Of a DNA stretch of 64,000 nucleotides, positions 52,809-63,764 are shown one piece after another. A program made the translations under genes and the position numbers. Where the stretch lies: contig JAAGOF010000252.1 of NCBI GenBank assembly GCA_010645155.1, positions 406,662 through 470,661 of the forward strand, written 5' to 3'. The number at the start of each line of letters is the position of its first letter. Position 1 is the stretch's first letter. This DNA comes from Tigriopus japonicus (taxonomy: Eukaryota; Arthropoda; Copepoda; Harpacticoida; Harpacticidae). Under the pieces are notes generated by a model. The model saw only the letters and a program-made list of their open reading frames with translations, was not told where the DNA came from and ran no database searches.

Positions 52809-55421
52809 GTGAGTGAGTGATGGGGAGAGCTTGAGGAGTATTGGACCTTCAGTCTTCAGTGATCCATTTCATTAGAACAATTGCGTTCATCGTAGTCGAG
52901 CATCATGTTCTCAAGGCCGACTGAGGATCCCCCAAGGCATCATTTCTGAGCGGCATTTTATTCCCTGTTGCTTTTAGATTCCTCATAATTTACTCAGAGA
53001 GCCTATTCCAAATGCAAATTGGGATACTTGATCCAACCTTGTCTGGCAAGCTGGCAGTGATCCATCTAAATATTACCTAGGAACAACACATGGGGTGCTG
53101 CAACAAACCCAATCCAGTCCACCCACACCACCCCTTTTCCCCCTAGTTTTTTGCCTTTGCTTTTGCTTCTAATAAGGTCCTTCGAGCAAGATGGATGTGA
53201 GTCCGATAACGCAATTTGTGTCGGCGCCTGACTACTAGTGACTAGTGACTAGTCCATCTCCTCCTTCGTCTCTCAGAAGGAAGGCTCTTTCTTGGACGAC
53301 TGTTATTGATTCTAGATAAACCACCCTGTTCCACTTTCTCTTTTCCTCTCTGGCACACACACGCACATCCAAACCCATACAGGGAATGACTTCAAAGCAA
53401 TTTTTCAAGCTCTACCAACGAGCCTATCCGATGTCGGTACAACCGTGGAGATTGGCCAGCAGCCTTTTTCGCATGGTGGATCAGGATCACGATGGAATTT
53501 TGTATTTTCGGGAGTTCTACATTGCATTCTGCAAGCCCACTTCTCAGACCAGGTGAGCACAGCAATGTGAGTTTTGAACGGAAAACACTTGAATATTCCG
53601 CTAACCCAATCAAGTGGAATGAATATCCAATGCTCCAAGTTGTTCCAAATGCCACGTTTCATGAGTAAACGAAAAGTCTTGAGATGGGAGGAAAGAAGCC
53701 ATTTGAAACGTTTCGGTATTACATGTTGGGTGTAGTAGATACAAGTTAGAGCTAGTAGTATTGGATCATCTTTCATCATTCATCAGAATGTCACCATCCC
53801 CCTCTCATGATGTACTAGCAAGTGATCTCTAGAATTAGAGTTCCACACACTGGATAAAAGATAGAGAAGAATCCGAGTGGAAAGATACTCTCGAAAAATA
53901 CGTCTTTCGTTTCAACTGAGTCTCCTAACGAGATGGAACGTAGTAAGATGGGACGAAAGAAAAGGAAACGGCAACGACAACTTCATAAGGCATGATAAAC
54001 CGCTTGGAGGCATAGAAATGTGCCTTTGTGGACATGGGACACACGGAGAAAGTACAGAAGAGCAACAGACACACAGGCAAATCCTATTCTTGAGGGTGGA
54101 GTCGTCCTAACCAACCAACCAACCAACCATCCGAAGCACTACTGGGGATAAAATCGGATTTCATTAATGGTTTTTTTTCTTCTTCTGCTCGTTTTGCTGG
54201 CCCCTTTTTAGGTGGGCCTCAGTGGGAATAAGATGGGATTGACTTTCGAGCAAAACTTGGTGCCTTCGTTTTTTTATTCATCTTCTGTACTGCCCCAAAG
54301 GAATTATGTGCCTGAAAAAATTAGGCCCCAAAGTTGGTTTTCGTTTGGGACTAAACTAGACACTGTCGATCTCAAGACGTCTTAAAAAGTTTTCATTGAT
54401 TTGTCTTTTGTGTCTAGTTGTAAATATGATTATCGAAATGTTATTTTCGTCTCACTTTAGAAACCTAAACATGAAACAAATCACCACTCAATTAAAGTTG
54501 GAGGTTGATTTGAAATCGATTGATAATGTCTTAAAACAAAATCAAGCGAAGTTTTTTCTTCACAGTATCATTGGTTAAATGAATGCTTAATGAATTAAGC
54601 ATTCACAGCTTTTGTCACAACCAGTCGCAACCAGTCACAAACAAAAAGTAAAAATGTTCATGCTTTTTTGTCGATTTCTTTCTACGCAAACATAAAAAGC
54701 ATGCTGTTTCAAAGAAACATTTTTAACTTCAAATATCTTCTTTGAACTCAAAATCTGTAACATAAAAAAAATCATTAAATTGGCTTTGACCCACCGTGAA
54801 AGTCTGCAAATGAAATCCTAGAAAAACGCACCCATATGATTATTAGACCATTCTGAATGCCGCTTGAAACCGATGTGATGTAAGTGCATTCATGCCTTTT
54901 TTCTCCATTTCCAGCGTCTCAACTCAACAGAAATTCCGAACTCTGTTCCACATTTGGGACCATTTGGAGCTGGGCTATCTGACCCCTGGCTCTGTGGCCC
55001 TAATCATGAAAGATGTCTTTGATATCTTGGGCTTATCTACGGATTATCATCATGAAGCCATCGAGTTGTTTAGCGCCCTCGACACGGACAAAGATTGTCG
55101 GTGAGTTCCACAATCTTGGCCATCCATATGCTTCAAATTCTAATGGACCATGGAGATGTAAACTTTTTCCCCCGCTGTTTCAAAATGCATTGGCCTCGGT
55201 AGAACGTGGTATTTCTCAGATTCAAAATGCACTGTCAGAGAGCTTTCAAGTTCCTAAAATTTGTGGACCTCCTTGCTCTCTCTCGTTTCAGCGTTTTCGA
55301 GGCCGATTTTGTACGTGGAATGATGACAAACGCGAAGTGGGTTCATCGAATGGAAACGTGCAATTTCTGTGTTCCACCCGAGGACATTTACCTAGGACAG
55401 AGTGCATTCTGGGAAAACTGA
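52488..55421 (+). CDS. Neuronal calcium sensor-like EF-hand protein (whole gene, 4 exons)
   Basis: Four exons join in frame to 268 residues: 52488-52808, 53383-53552, 54915-55100, 55292-55421. Residues 108-245 follow the neuronal-calcium-sensor / KChIP plan: a degenerate first EF-hand region ending FFKLYQRAYP, then a canonical EF loop at 140-151 (DQDHDGILYFRE), a degenerate third loop near 179-190 (DHLELG, acidic ligands lost), and a fourth loop at 220-231 (DTDKDCRVFEAD) with Cys instead of Gly and Asp at position 12. Probably one or two sites bind calcium. The Ser-rich N-terminus lacks the MG start needed for myristoylation. An in-frame stop lies upstream at 52425, supporting the ATG, which has A at -3. 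It is divergently oriented to the nAChR gene. The family call is by pattern, not alignment. Confidence 0.8.
52809..53382 (+). other. EF-hand gene intron 1
   Basis: 574 bp, GT-AG. It contains a triplicated GACTAGT-like run near 53228-53253. Nothing coding was seen. Confidence 0.75.
53383..53552 (+). CDS. EF-hand gene exon 2 with canonical EF loop
   Basis: 170 bp, acceptor CCCATACAG, donor ACCAG|GTGAGC, phase 0 to 2. It encodes MTSKQFFKLYQRAYP and FRMVDQDHDGILYFREFYI, whose 12-residue loop has Asp at 1, 3 and 5, Gly at 6 and Glu at 12. Confidence 0.88.
53553..54914 (+). other. EF-hand gene intron 2
   Basis: 1.36 kb. It contains a (CCAA)n microsatellite near 54109-54129 and a near-perfect hairpin at 54581-54604 (11-bp arms, 2-bp spacer). 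No exon was recognised, although several open frames occur. Confidence 0.75.
54915..55100 (+). CDS. EF-hand gene exon 3
   Basis: 186 bp, acceptor CCATTTCCAG, donor TGTCG|GTGAGT. It encodes QQKFRTLFHIWDHLELGYLT (degenerate third EF-hand) through ELFSALDTDKDC, the start of the fourth EF loop. The split codon CG|C makes Arg226. Confidence 0.87.
55101..55291 (+). other. EF-hand gene intron 3
   Basis: 191 bp, GT-AG with a pyrimidine-rich acceptor (CTCTCTCTCGTTTCAG). Confidence 0.8.
55292..55421 (+). CDS. EF-hand gene exon 4 with stop
   Basis: 130 bp. It completes the fourth EF-hand (VFEADFVRGMMTN) and encodes a tail with two cysteines (METCNFCVPPEDIYLG) ending AFWEN and TGA at 55419-55421. A (CCAA)n run follows immediately, then the foldback transposon. 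Confidence 0.87.
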
Positions 55422-55506
55422 ACCATCCAACCAACCAACCAACCAACTTCAACAGGATCTGCCACTCATACTTTCACTCATTTGTTTCTCGACGATTACG
55501 TACATA

Positions 55507-56428
55507 CAGGGTGAGGACATTGAAACGATACACTTTTATAAAAAGCAGCTGTACTAAAAACTAAAGATTTAAATTTCTCGCCTTTTTTTGGAAGTAGTTG
55601 TTTGCTACCTCTTCTGCTCTAAAGCAAAACATCACTTAAAAATACAATAAAATGGCCGCCCATGAAGGGATTCGCCGTCTCATCCTCCAATAATTGCAGG
55701 CGGGGGAAACCACGACCTCGATTTCTAAACAATTAAATTGTAAAAGAGCAAAAGGTTATCCAGTTGAAGCTTTTTTTGAAGCCTCTGGCGATGTCAAGGC
55801 TCGTCATGGTGGCGGCTGAAGTCGGACCAAACAGACGAAGCCCACCATAGCCGCTGTGCGAGCCAGAATAAAAAGAAATCCTCGTCGCACCACAAGATCC
55901 TTGGCCAGGGACTTTAAAACGGACCCCAAAACTATGAGAAATCTCCTTTCAAAGGATTTATGTTGTTTTTCATTTTTAAATCCTTTGAAAGGGATTTCTC
56001 ATAGTTTTGGGGTCCGTTTTAAAGTCCCTGGCCAAGGATCTTGTGGTGCAACGAGGAACTTTTTTTTATTCTGGCTCACACAGCAGCTATGGTGGGCTTC
56101 GTCCATTGGGTCCGGCTTTGGCCACCACCATGGCGAGCCTTGACATTGCCAGAGGCTTCAAAAAGAGCTTTAACTCGATAAACTTTTGCTCTTGTACAAT
56201 TGAATTGTTTAGAAATCAAGGTCGGGGTTTCCCCCGCCTGCAATTTTTCGAGGACGAGACGGCAAATCCCTTCATGGGCGGCCATTTTATAGTATTTTTA
56301 AGTGATGTTTCATTTTAGAGCAGAAGAGGTAACAAACAACTACTTCCAAAAAAGGCGAAAAATTTAAATCTTTAGTTTTAGTACAGCTGCTTTTTATAAA
56401 AGTGTATCGTTTCAATGTCCTCACCATG
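55507..56428. mobile_element. Palindromic foldback element derived from a Tc1/mariner transposon
   Basis: Two inverted arms of about 453 bp (55507-55960 and 55977-56428) flank a 16-bp centre. The outer ends match 13 of 14 bases (TACAGGGTGAGGAC / TACATGGTGAGGAC) counting the flanking TA, and TA sits directly outside both ends, the Tc1/mariner target-site signature. Each arm carries the transposase start: a helix-turn-helix N-terminus beginning MAAHEGI on the minus strand from 56285, continuing AGETPTLISKQFNC and KVYRVKALFEASG. The left arm has the same region broken by stops. No catalytic domain is present, so the element is non-autonomous. It begins 86 bp after the EF-hand stop codon. Confidence 0.88.
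56076..56285 (-). pseudogene. Transposase N-terminal fragment (helix-turn-helix), right arm
   Basis: A 69-codon remnant that starts with ATG and matches the paired-type DNA-binding N-terminus of Tc1/mariner transposases. It is truncated at the palindrome centre before any DDE/DDD catalytic residues. The mirrored left-arm copy (about 55652-55960) is interrupted by stop codons. Confidence 0.75.
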
Positions 56429-57787
56429 TATAATAAAAGCAGTAGGAGATAGGTTCTTGTATTTATAAACTGCCCATTCCAGAACGGACAATCCAGTACA
56501 TTGATTAAAACATGTGCTTGGGTTTGTTCGCAATTTCACTGCCTTGGACAAATATAAATCGTGCCGATTGGATTGGAAAAAATGTCGCTAATGGTGACGA
56601 TGTGAGGTCCGGACGAGAGAACAACACACCAACAGCCTTCCCAGATATTTCCACATCAATATTTTCATATTGTAAAATGGCAAATGCCATGGATAACACT
56701 TCTTCTCATTTAGAACATGTTCTACTTTCAAAACAGAAACAAAAACAAGCATGACACAATTTGTTTGTGTCAAATCAAATATGGCCCTTTTTCTTGATTT
56801 TTTTTTGGCATGATTAGTTTGAAAAATACTGGCAACACTAGTTCGCTCTTTCGTCTGGACCTCACATCGTCACCAATACCAATATGAAAAATGGACCAGG
56901 TTTTTCTGGAAGGAGATGTCGGAAAAGAGTGCATTCCTTGGTCAAGTTTGCATAATGGTCTTGTGGACAACGTTTAGAATTTGCGCGCAATTTTGAAAAT
57001 GCAGGAAAAAGCGTTGTTCAAAATAAACCAGTGTCAAATTTAAAACATTTTGCTGCAATACAGTTGTGCAATTTGTTTAAACATTCATTTAAAGATTGAG
57101 TTTGAAAAAATAATCCTCAAAAAAGTTCAGACTTGTTCAACTTACATTCCTAACTAGTTTGGCACGATTTTGATTTTTAAATCCTCTGGCAATTTGCAGT
57201 AATGATGGAACAAAAAGGAACCAGAGAAACCTCATATTTTCTTGGATAATTTTAAACAACAAGACCTGTTAAGAAGCAAATTAAAGTGTCTGTTTCAGAA
57301 GGGGATTTTGTTTTGATAACCTCAAATTGGGATCCCAAAACGAAGAAAACGCAGAATTGAAGGAAAATTTTGATATTTACAAAATATTTACTCAATCCTT
57401 TGTTCATTACATTTTCTTGAGATGATTATTTAGGTACACTTTCTGCTTCTTGCACGCCACCAAAATGATTACTTAGTAATAAGTACAGCTGAATATTTTA
57501 GGTTTTACCTAAAACGTCTTTTTTGGGCAATTTTTGCCTAAAACGAAGTTTTTAAGCTAATATTAACTTTTTTCTTATACAAAAGTCATTTGCACAATAA
57601 GGTTCCTTTTCCCAGTGTCTTTCAAAAAACAAAACATAGGAACTAAGGAAAAAGAAGACGAATGGGAGCCATTTTGCCAAAAGTTGATTGAAATACTGCC
57701 AATTACGGCAATTACTGCCATTTTTGAAGTCACTTACCGGCACGTTCTACCACCATTGAGTAAAATTTTCTCGCTTGAAATCACTTC
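56429..57787. other. AT-rich spacer with an inverted repeat
   Basis: No gene recognised. A 29-bp inverted pair (56592-56620 and 56846-56874, about 27 matches, unit TGGTGACGATGTGAGGTCC) may be the remains of another small element. Confidence 0.55.
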
Positions 57788-58141
57788 GTCTCGTTTTTTA
57801 GGGTGGAAATTTTCGATCTCTTCTTAGTCAAAAAATTTGATCTCGTTTTTAAGTCGCAAAATTTGATCTCGTTTTTAAGTCACAAAATTGGATCTCGTTT
57901 TTAAGTCGAAAAAATTGATCTCGTTTTTAAGTCGAAAAAATTGATCTCGTTTTTAAGTCGAAAAAATTGATCTCGTTTTTAAGTCGAAAAAATTGATCTC
58001 GTTTTTAAGTCGAAAAAATTGATCTTGTTTTTAAGGCGAAAATTTCCGAGCTCGTTGTTAAGTGGAAAAAATCTGATCTCGTTTTTAGGTCAAAAATATC
58101 TGATTTCCTTTTTTAGGTCGACCATTTTCGATCTCGTTTTT
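57788..58141. repeat. 26-bp minisatellite
   Basis: Thirteen or so units of the GATCTCGTTTTTAAGTCG type with a run of A and TT, at 26-bp spacing. The central units (about 57891-58020) are identical, while the outer ones diverge. Confidence 0.92.
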
Positions 58142-60615
58142 TTGGTCCTATTTTTTGCCTGCCCTTCCACTTTCTGCCATATTCTGCCACTTTACAAATT
58201 TCATTGCCACAAATTTTTCTATACTGCCATTTTAGTTTTTTATACTGTCATTTTCATTCACTTAAAAACTTTCCCCAATTTCCCACCACTGCCAAATAAA
58301 ATTTTCCCTCTCTCTGCTCAGGTAATTTTTCTCTGGAAAGAGGAAACTGCTGTAGAACAATCAATAAAAGGCTAAATTTGGTTTGAAAAGCCTCTGGAAA
58401 AGGTGTAATCAATTCAACCTAAAAAGACCCAAAACGTAATTTTGGGCGACTTAATTGTGTCATAATTTGCTTAAAAAATTAACCTAAAATATTAAGCCCT
58501 AGTTATAACAAACATATCAAAAGTTTTTTCTGTGACCATTTAAATCCTGCGTTAAAGTACCGATTACTGTGCCAACTTCAAAATACGAGAATGGTTCACC
58601 CTTTTAGTCCCAAGCGACCACTTATGGTTGTGAACAGCTCTACCTCATGACAAAAATCATGGTCAAAAGCTCTTATGGTTTAAAAGTAATTGAATGTTAT
58701 ACTGTAGCTTGTGTGTGTATTGTAACATAAGCCATGTTTAAGTGACACAACATTGACCTCAAATTGATGACAAAATAATTGTTTTGCAAGTGAAAACTGA
58801 TAAATTGGTTTTATGATCAATTTGTAGTAGAAAGATTTTTAAAAGTAGTTGGTAATTTGTAATTTAAAATTCATCAATTATTTGCCAAAAATGTAATTAA
58901 TTACAATTACTTGGCCCAAAACTGTAATTGATTACAATTACTTTAACATGTAATTGTAATTGAAATCATATAATTGCAATTTCAATTACAATTACTCCCC
59001 ATCCCTGCATCTGGCAAAAAATCAATGTTCCAACACACGGTGACAAAAATGACAAAAATCATGGTCAAAAGCTCAACAGTTTGGACATCAGTTCCAAAAC
59101 TCAAAAAAAATCATTTATTTTTGCAATATTAAAAAGCTATGTGAAATCTTTGGAAATTTGTTTTTTCATATAACTGTAGCGTTTTTCGGCTTTTTGGCGT
59201 CAAAAATGGACCATTCAAAGTCCATTCAAACTCAGCTGTTGTTGAATGAATTTTTCAATTTGAATTCATAAGGTAACTAAATGGTCTCTAAATATGGCTT
59301 GAATAGTTTATCAAAAAATGTTGCTTTTAACATGTTTCAGGTATATAACTTTTTCCCTGGACCTAAACTTATATAATACAATAAAGGTAAAGTTGTTCCC
59401 CATTGAATTGTGGGTCCAAAGAGTGCCATGATGTCTTTGGGTATTTTGATTCAAACCTAAAAAGCCATTCGGAACACCCTGAACAAGTATGCTACACCGG
59501 TCAAAAAGGGTTCAATATATCAAAAGAAGAAGCTACACAAACTAGAAAGGAATCCAATGCACAATGCAAAGTTTTATCTCAAATAAAAAATCATCCAGAG
59601 TTTGGAGACGATCTTTTTCACTTCTGAACAAGTTTAACCTCACTTCAATGTCGCTCGAGATCCAACAATGATCCTTGGTGCCCTTGAGTCTAAATTGGAA
59701 TCACTCATTCCAAGCTTGGCGACCATATCTGTTAGTGGCAGAACTGATGATGACGCATTCACATTTCGGGGTCCTTGCGAGCTAAACCGTTCGTAACTAA
59801 AAAAAAAAGAATAGAACATGAAATCAAAGGTTCGAATGAGTTCATGAAATATCTTATCGTCAACGGATTCAACAGGACAAATGGCTTGGTTGGCAAGGCT
59901 CATGAGAATTTGGGTAGTCTCAGGTTTTTCGCAGTTCAAAGACTAATGATGCTATGAGACACTTTCAAGTTCGGACTTTTTAAGGTAGGATTTGCAGAAA
60001 AATAATCTGCTTATTCTTGTCTGCATTGAGAGGCAATATACCCACAGGGCGGATAGTCTCTATCAGAACGGGCCTGCAGAGAAGCGTTCTGACTCCAGAC
60101 AACACAAAACAAAACAAAAGGCGTGAATACAAGCGCAAATGATGCTCAAATACTAAACTTGAATCGATTAACATTTAAACTGATTAATTAATCCATGAAT
60201 GATCCTAGATTGAGTCATCATAGAGCGTCCTTGACTTAGTTTGAACAAACGTTTCCCAGTCAAGTGGAGACTATAAATGGAAGAAATTCAATATATCTAT
60301 ACATGGCTTTCAAAAAATAGTGATGGGTGTCCAGTTGCGAGTGTTGCCATTTTTGACCCGAAGTTTATTTGGACCACTATGAGAACACTCGCGTGCAAGT
60401 TTTGATCACGCTGATTTAGCAAGGGGGTGGAAGACGTTTTGCTGGCGTTGAGAGTGTCTCCACCAAAACCGTTGAATGGACAATTAATTTAATCAAACAC
60501 GCGAATCAATACCAACATTTCAAATGTTCCCGCACTTTTGTCCGCTCATCAGTTGGCGAGGGGCGACACGTTTTTACGATTCCACTCCTAGTAATAAATA
60601 GATCTCAATGATAAT
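58142..60615. other. AT-rich repeat-laden intergenic region
   Basis: Contains a 25-bp direct repeat (58648-58672 and 59050-59074) and a TAATTGTAATT-rich segment ending in a CAGGGATGGGG-like terminus at about 58840-59011, resembling one end of a hAT element. A minus-strand open frame at 59640-59939 (VDDKIFHELIRTFDF) faintly recalls a hAT/BED-type transposase, but I cannot confirm this. Confidence 0.4.
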
Positions 60616-62117
60616 TAGGGACGGGCAAATAGTGTAAAAAGATTTTTGGCAACATAAGCCTATCATTCTGCCTTTTTGCACTTTTCACCTTTATTTACAC
60701 TTTTTATTTACAATTTTGGGCCAAAACTGACCAATTGTTAAGAAAACGTAGTGGCTTTTGAAAGAATTTTTAGCTTCAAGATCAATTTTTGAACTAGTCA
60801 AAAAGCTTGCATTTGCAATCAAACATTCTCATCACCTTGAAGAAATATGTGCATTTCAGACACACACCTCTCACTTTATTCACCATATTGGCTTTAACTA
60901 GAGCATCCCATCCCCTGACTAAGGAATCTCATTGCATGTAACCATCAAATAGCAAACCTAAAGAAATTCAAGTTATGGTATTAGAATGATCTGACAAACA
61001 ATAAAGATTGTAGGATTAGGATTGCTGCCTACAAAGATCGCTATTTAAAAAAAGCCATTCTAAACTTGAAATGAACAAGCTAAAGATACATCAGTGTAGC
61101 AGTAAACGCTGTTGAATTGACTTGGAGACATTACTTTTAAGCTCCAAAAGTGTTTGAGAACAGTTTTGATGTGATGAGACAATGCCACGTTTCCAATTGA
61201 GTTCTGGTAATTAGGCCACGGGCCACATATTAAAGTAATGTGACTTAAAATTTGATTAACACACATTTATGAATATTTTCTTGGATACAATTGCTAGGCA
61301 GGCGTGGGTCTTAAGTATTGGTGAAACCTATTTTTCTGTTCAATTTTCATTGGCTAATTATGAACAACATTCTTGAAGTACAAAAACGGACTTTTGTTAA
61401 GCCATATAAAACAACAGCTAAATAGATTTCGACAAAATTTTATCAACAGACAACCATGAAACCATCGAAGGAATGGAAAATTCAGAAGATTGTTTTCTAA
61501 AGTATTTTTAATGACTTCATGTCCTTTTTTGGTCGTGACCTAATTAATAGAACTCAATTGCTTGTGCAGCATTGTCTCTTCACCTTAAGACTAGTCTCAA
61601 ATGTCTTTAGATCTAGTAAATGACTTCTCCAGCTCAATTAGAGCCAAGGGTACTCCATGAATGACGTTTTAAGTCCAAATGCAAGTTATTTGCTCTTTTT
61701 CGACTTTAATTTGTTCTTTTTTCGACATTTGTTTGCACTTTCAACATTTTCTGCACTTTTTTGCACGTTTGGGTACATTTTTCTGCAATTTTTGGTAACT
61801 AAAAGGGTAAGATTATTTGCAATTTCTGACTGTCCCTCATTTTCCCTCAAGATTACTTCCTCTTTTTTCAACATTCATTTGCTCTTTTAACGACATTTAT
61901 TTGCTCTTTTTTTGACACTTATTTGCTCTTTTTCGACATTTATTTCCTGTTTTTTCGACGTTTATTTGCTCTTTTTTCGACATTTATTTGCTCTTTTTTC
62001 GACATTTATTTGCACTTTCAACATTTTTCTGCACTTTTTTTGCACGTTTGGGTACATATTCCTGCAACTTTTGTTAACTAAAATGGTAAGATTATTTGCA
62101 CTTTCTGCCCGTCCCTT
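60616..62117. mobile_element. hAT-like non-autonomous element, about 1.5 kb
   Basis: Left end TAGGGACGGGCAAATAGTG and right end TTTCTGCCCGTCCCTT are inverted. The flanks ATGATAAT and ATGATAAC match at 7 of 8 bases, fitting an 8-bp hAT target duplication. The left 40 bp are nearly the same as the element at 62534. The interior carries a 24-bp minisatellite and two copies of a roughly 105-bp right-end segment (about 61737-61846 and 62010-62115). No transposase was recognised. The boundaries could be two overlapping insertions. Confidence 0.5.
61685..62030. repeat. 24-bp minisatellite (TTTGCTCTTTTTTCGACATT type)
   Basis: Degenerate units of roughly 22-24 bp, clearest at about 61860-62010, inside the hAT-like element. 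Confidence 0.8.
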
Positions 62118-62533
62118 ATGATAACTATAAAACTACTGATGGAATTCCAACTCGATTTAGTTCGAGTAGTGCCATATTATTCTGTGGTTAGGTCTTTGGT
62201 CAAAACGTTTAATATAACCTGCCTTTTTGAATAGCAATAAAACTACGAGTCAAAAATGGTAACACTCCCAACTCAAATCCATTGCTAGTGCTGGTGTGTT
62301 TCGAGTTAGATTTTTGGCATAGTGTTGTCATTTTGATCTTTTAGATCTTTTTGACCCCTTAAAAGCTTATGACAAATTGACTTCTCAAAAGCCAAGAAAT
62401 TGAATCTCCAAGTAAAATATGGCAGCACTGCTAGCTCGAAGTCCATCAACGATAACTACGATCGAACTTGAACTGGAACTCGATTTTAGTTAGTGTTGCC
62501 ATATTCGTGCACTCCCAACTCGAAACACATCAC

Positions 62534-63023
62534 TAGGGACGGGCAAAAAGTGTAAAAAGATTTTTGGTAACATAAATACATGTACTTGCCTTTTTACACT
62601 ATTTGTGTTTACTTGCACGATTTTTTTACGAATTCGGCCTAAAATGAACAAATTGTCGAGAGTTAGCTATTTCTTCTATAAAAATGTTTACTTTATGAAG
62701 AATTTTTTTCAAATTTAAAAATTAAATCTGATTTTACGGCTCCCAGCTTAAGCTAGAATAGTATTGAGTGCTACTACTTCAATATCTAAATTTTGCTCTT
62801 CAAGATCGAAAAATAACAAGCAAGATAACAAGAAAGTATCTGAAGCTTTTTGCTTAAGAATTTTTAGTTTTTTGCAATTTTTTTAAAATTTTATTTGCGC
62901 TTTTTTGGTTTTTATTTACGCTTTTGACCTTTTTTGCATTTTATTTTACGATTTTGGGCTGATTTTTGTGCAACTTTTCGTAACCAAAAGCTTGTTTTGA
63001 TTTGCTCTTTTTGCCCGTCCCTA
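62534..63023. mobile_element. hAT-like MITE, 490 bp
   Basis: Terminal inverted repeats TAGGGACGGGCAAAAAG and CTTTTTGCCCGTCCCTA are perfect over 17 bp. CACATCAC is duplicated directly outside both ends (62526-62533 and 63024-63031), an 8-bp target duplication as made by hAT transposases. The interior is AT-rich and non-coding. Confidence 0.85.
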
Positions 63024-63033
63024 CACATCACTA

Positions 63034-63764
63034 ATTACTAGCTGGAAGGCAGGTAACAGAGTGCTCCGATTCTTAGGGTGATCAAAATAAGTTGCGATCA
63101 AGAAAAGCCATTATTTTTGTTTAAAGTTAGAGGAAATGATAGTAAATTGTTTGATATCTTGCTCAAAAATTTATGGTTGAATTGATCATTATTAACGCCT
63201 TTCAAAGGATAAATATGACTTACAAGTTCTAGCCCATGAAAACCACTTATTGAATTGATCATTTTTTGAGTCCTGTCGATCATAACTTAGGGTGACCTAA
63301 ATGAGCCATAACAAAACTTTGTCCATAATCCAGATTTTTTTTAAAGATCCTTGAATTAATGTACTCATTATACACTATTAAGTGTAACAAACAACTTGAA
63401 TTTCATTTGTACCAAAACATGGAATTTGAACAATGGATCTTTTCATCTTTCTGAATAGTCCAACTTTATTAGTTCAAGAGATCATGGTGAAATTCATCTG
63501 TAAGTCTGTCGCCCAATTGTAAGCGAGACCAAAACACTTCTCTTTGGTGGGCTTCTAAATTTAGAGGCTCTCTCGCAACTTTACACGATGACTGAAGTCT
63601 TGTGAGAATAGTTGAAATGTGAAGTGGTTTTTGTCAAGCCATTCTTGGAAGAAAAACATTTCTGTCGTGAGTCACATCCTATTCATAACAAAGATCCCTC
63701 TCACACCAACAGACGTGATGGCACAAGAAACTTGAAGTGACATTTCATTTTTTTAATTACTCAC
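63034..63764. other. Intergenic or intronic, nothing recognised
   Basis: AT-rich sequence between the hAT-like MITE and the exon at 63765. The next exon of that minus-strand gene was not identified here. Confidence 0.5.

Noticed and set aside
55856..56318. Plus-strand open frames across the palindrome centre
   Set aside because: They read through the two arms of the foldback element; the coherent protein similarity is only to the transposase N-terminus in each arm.
59640..59939. hAT/BED transposase remnant
   Set aside because: Only a weak resemblance (VDDKIFHELIRTFDF) with no catalytic motifs; not strong enough to list as a gene.
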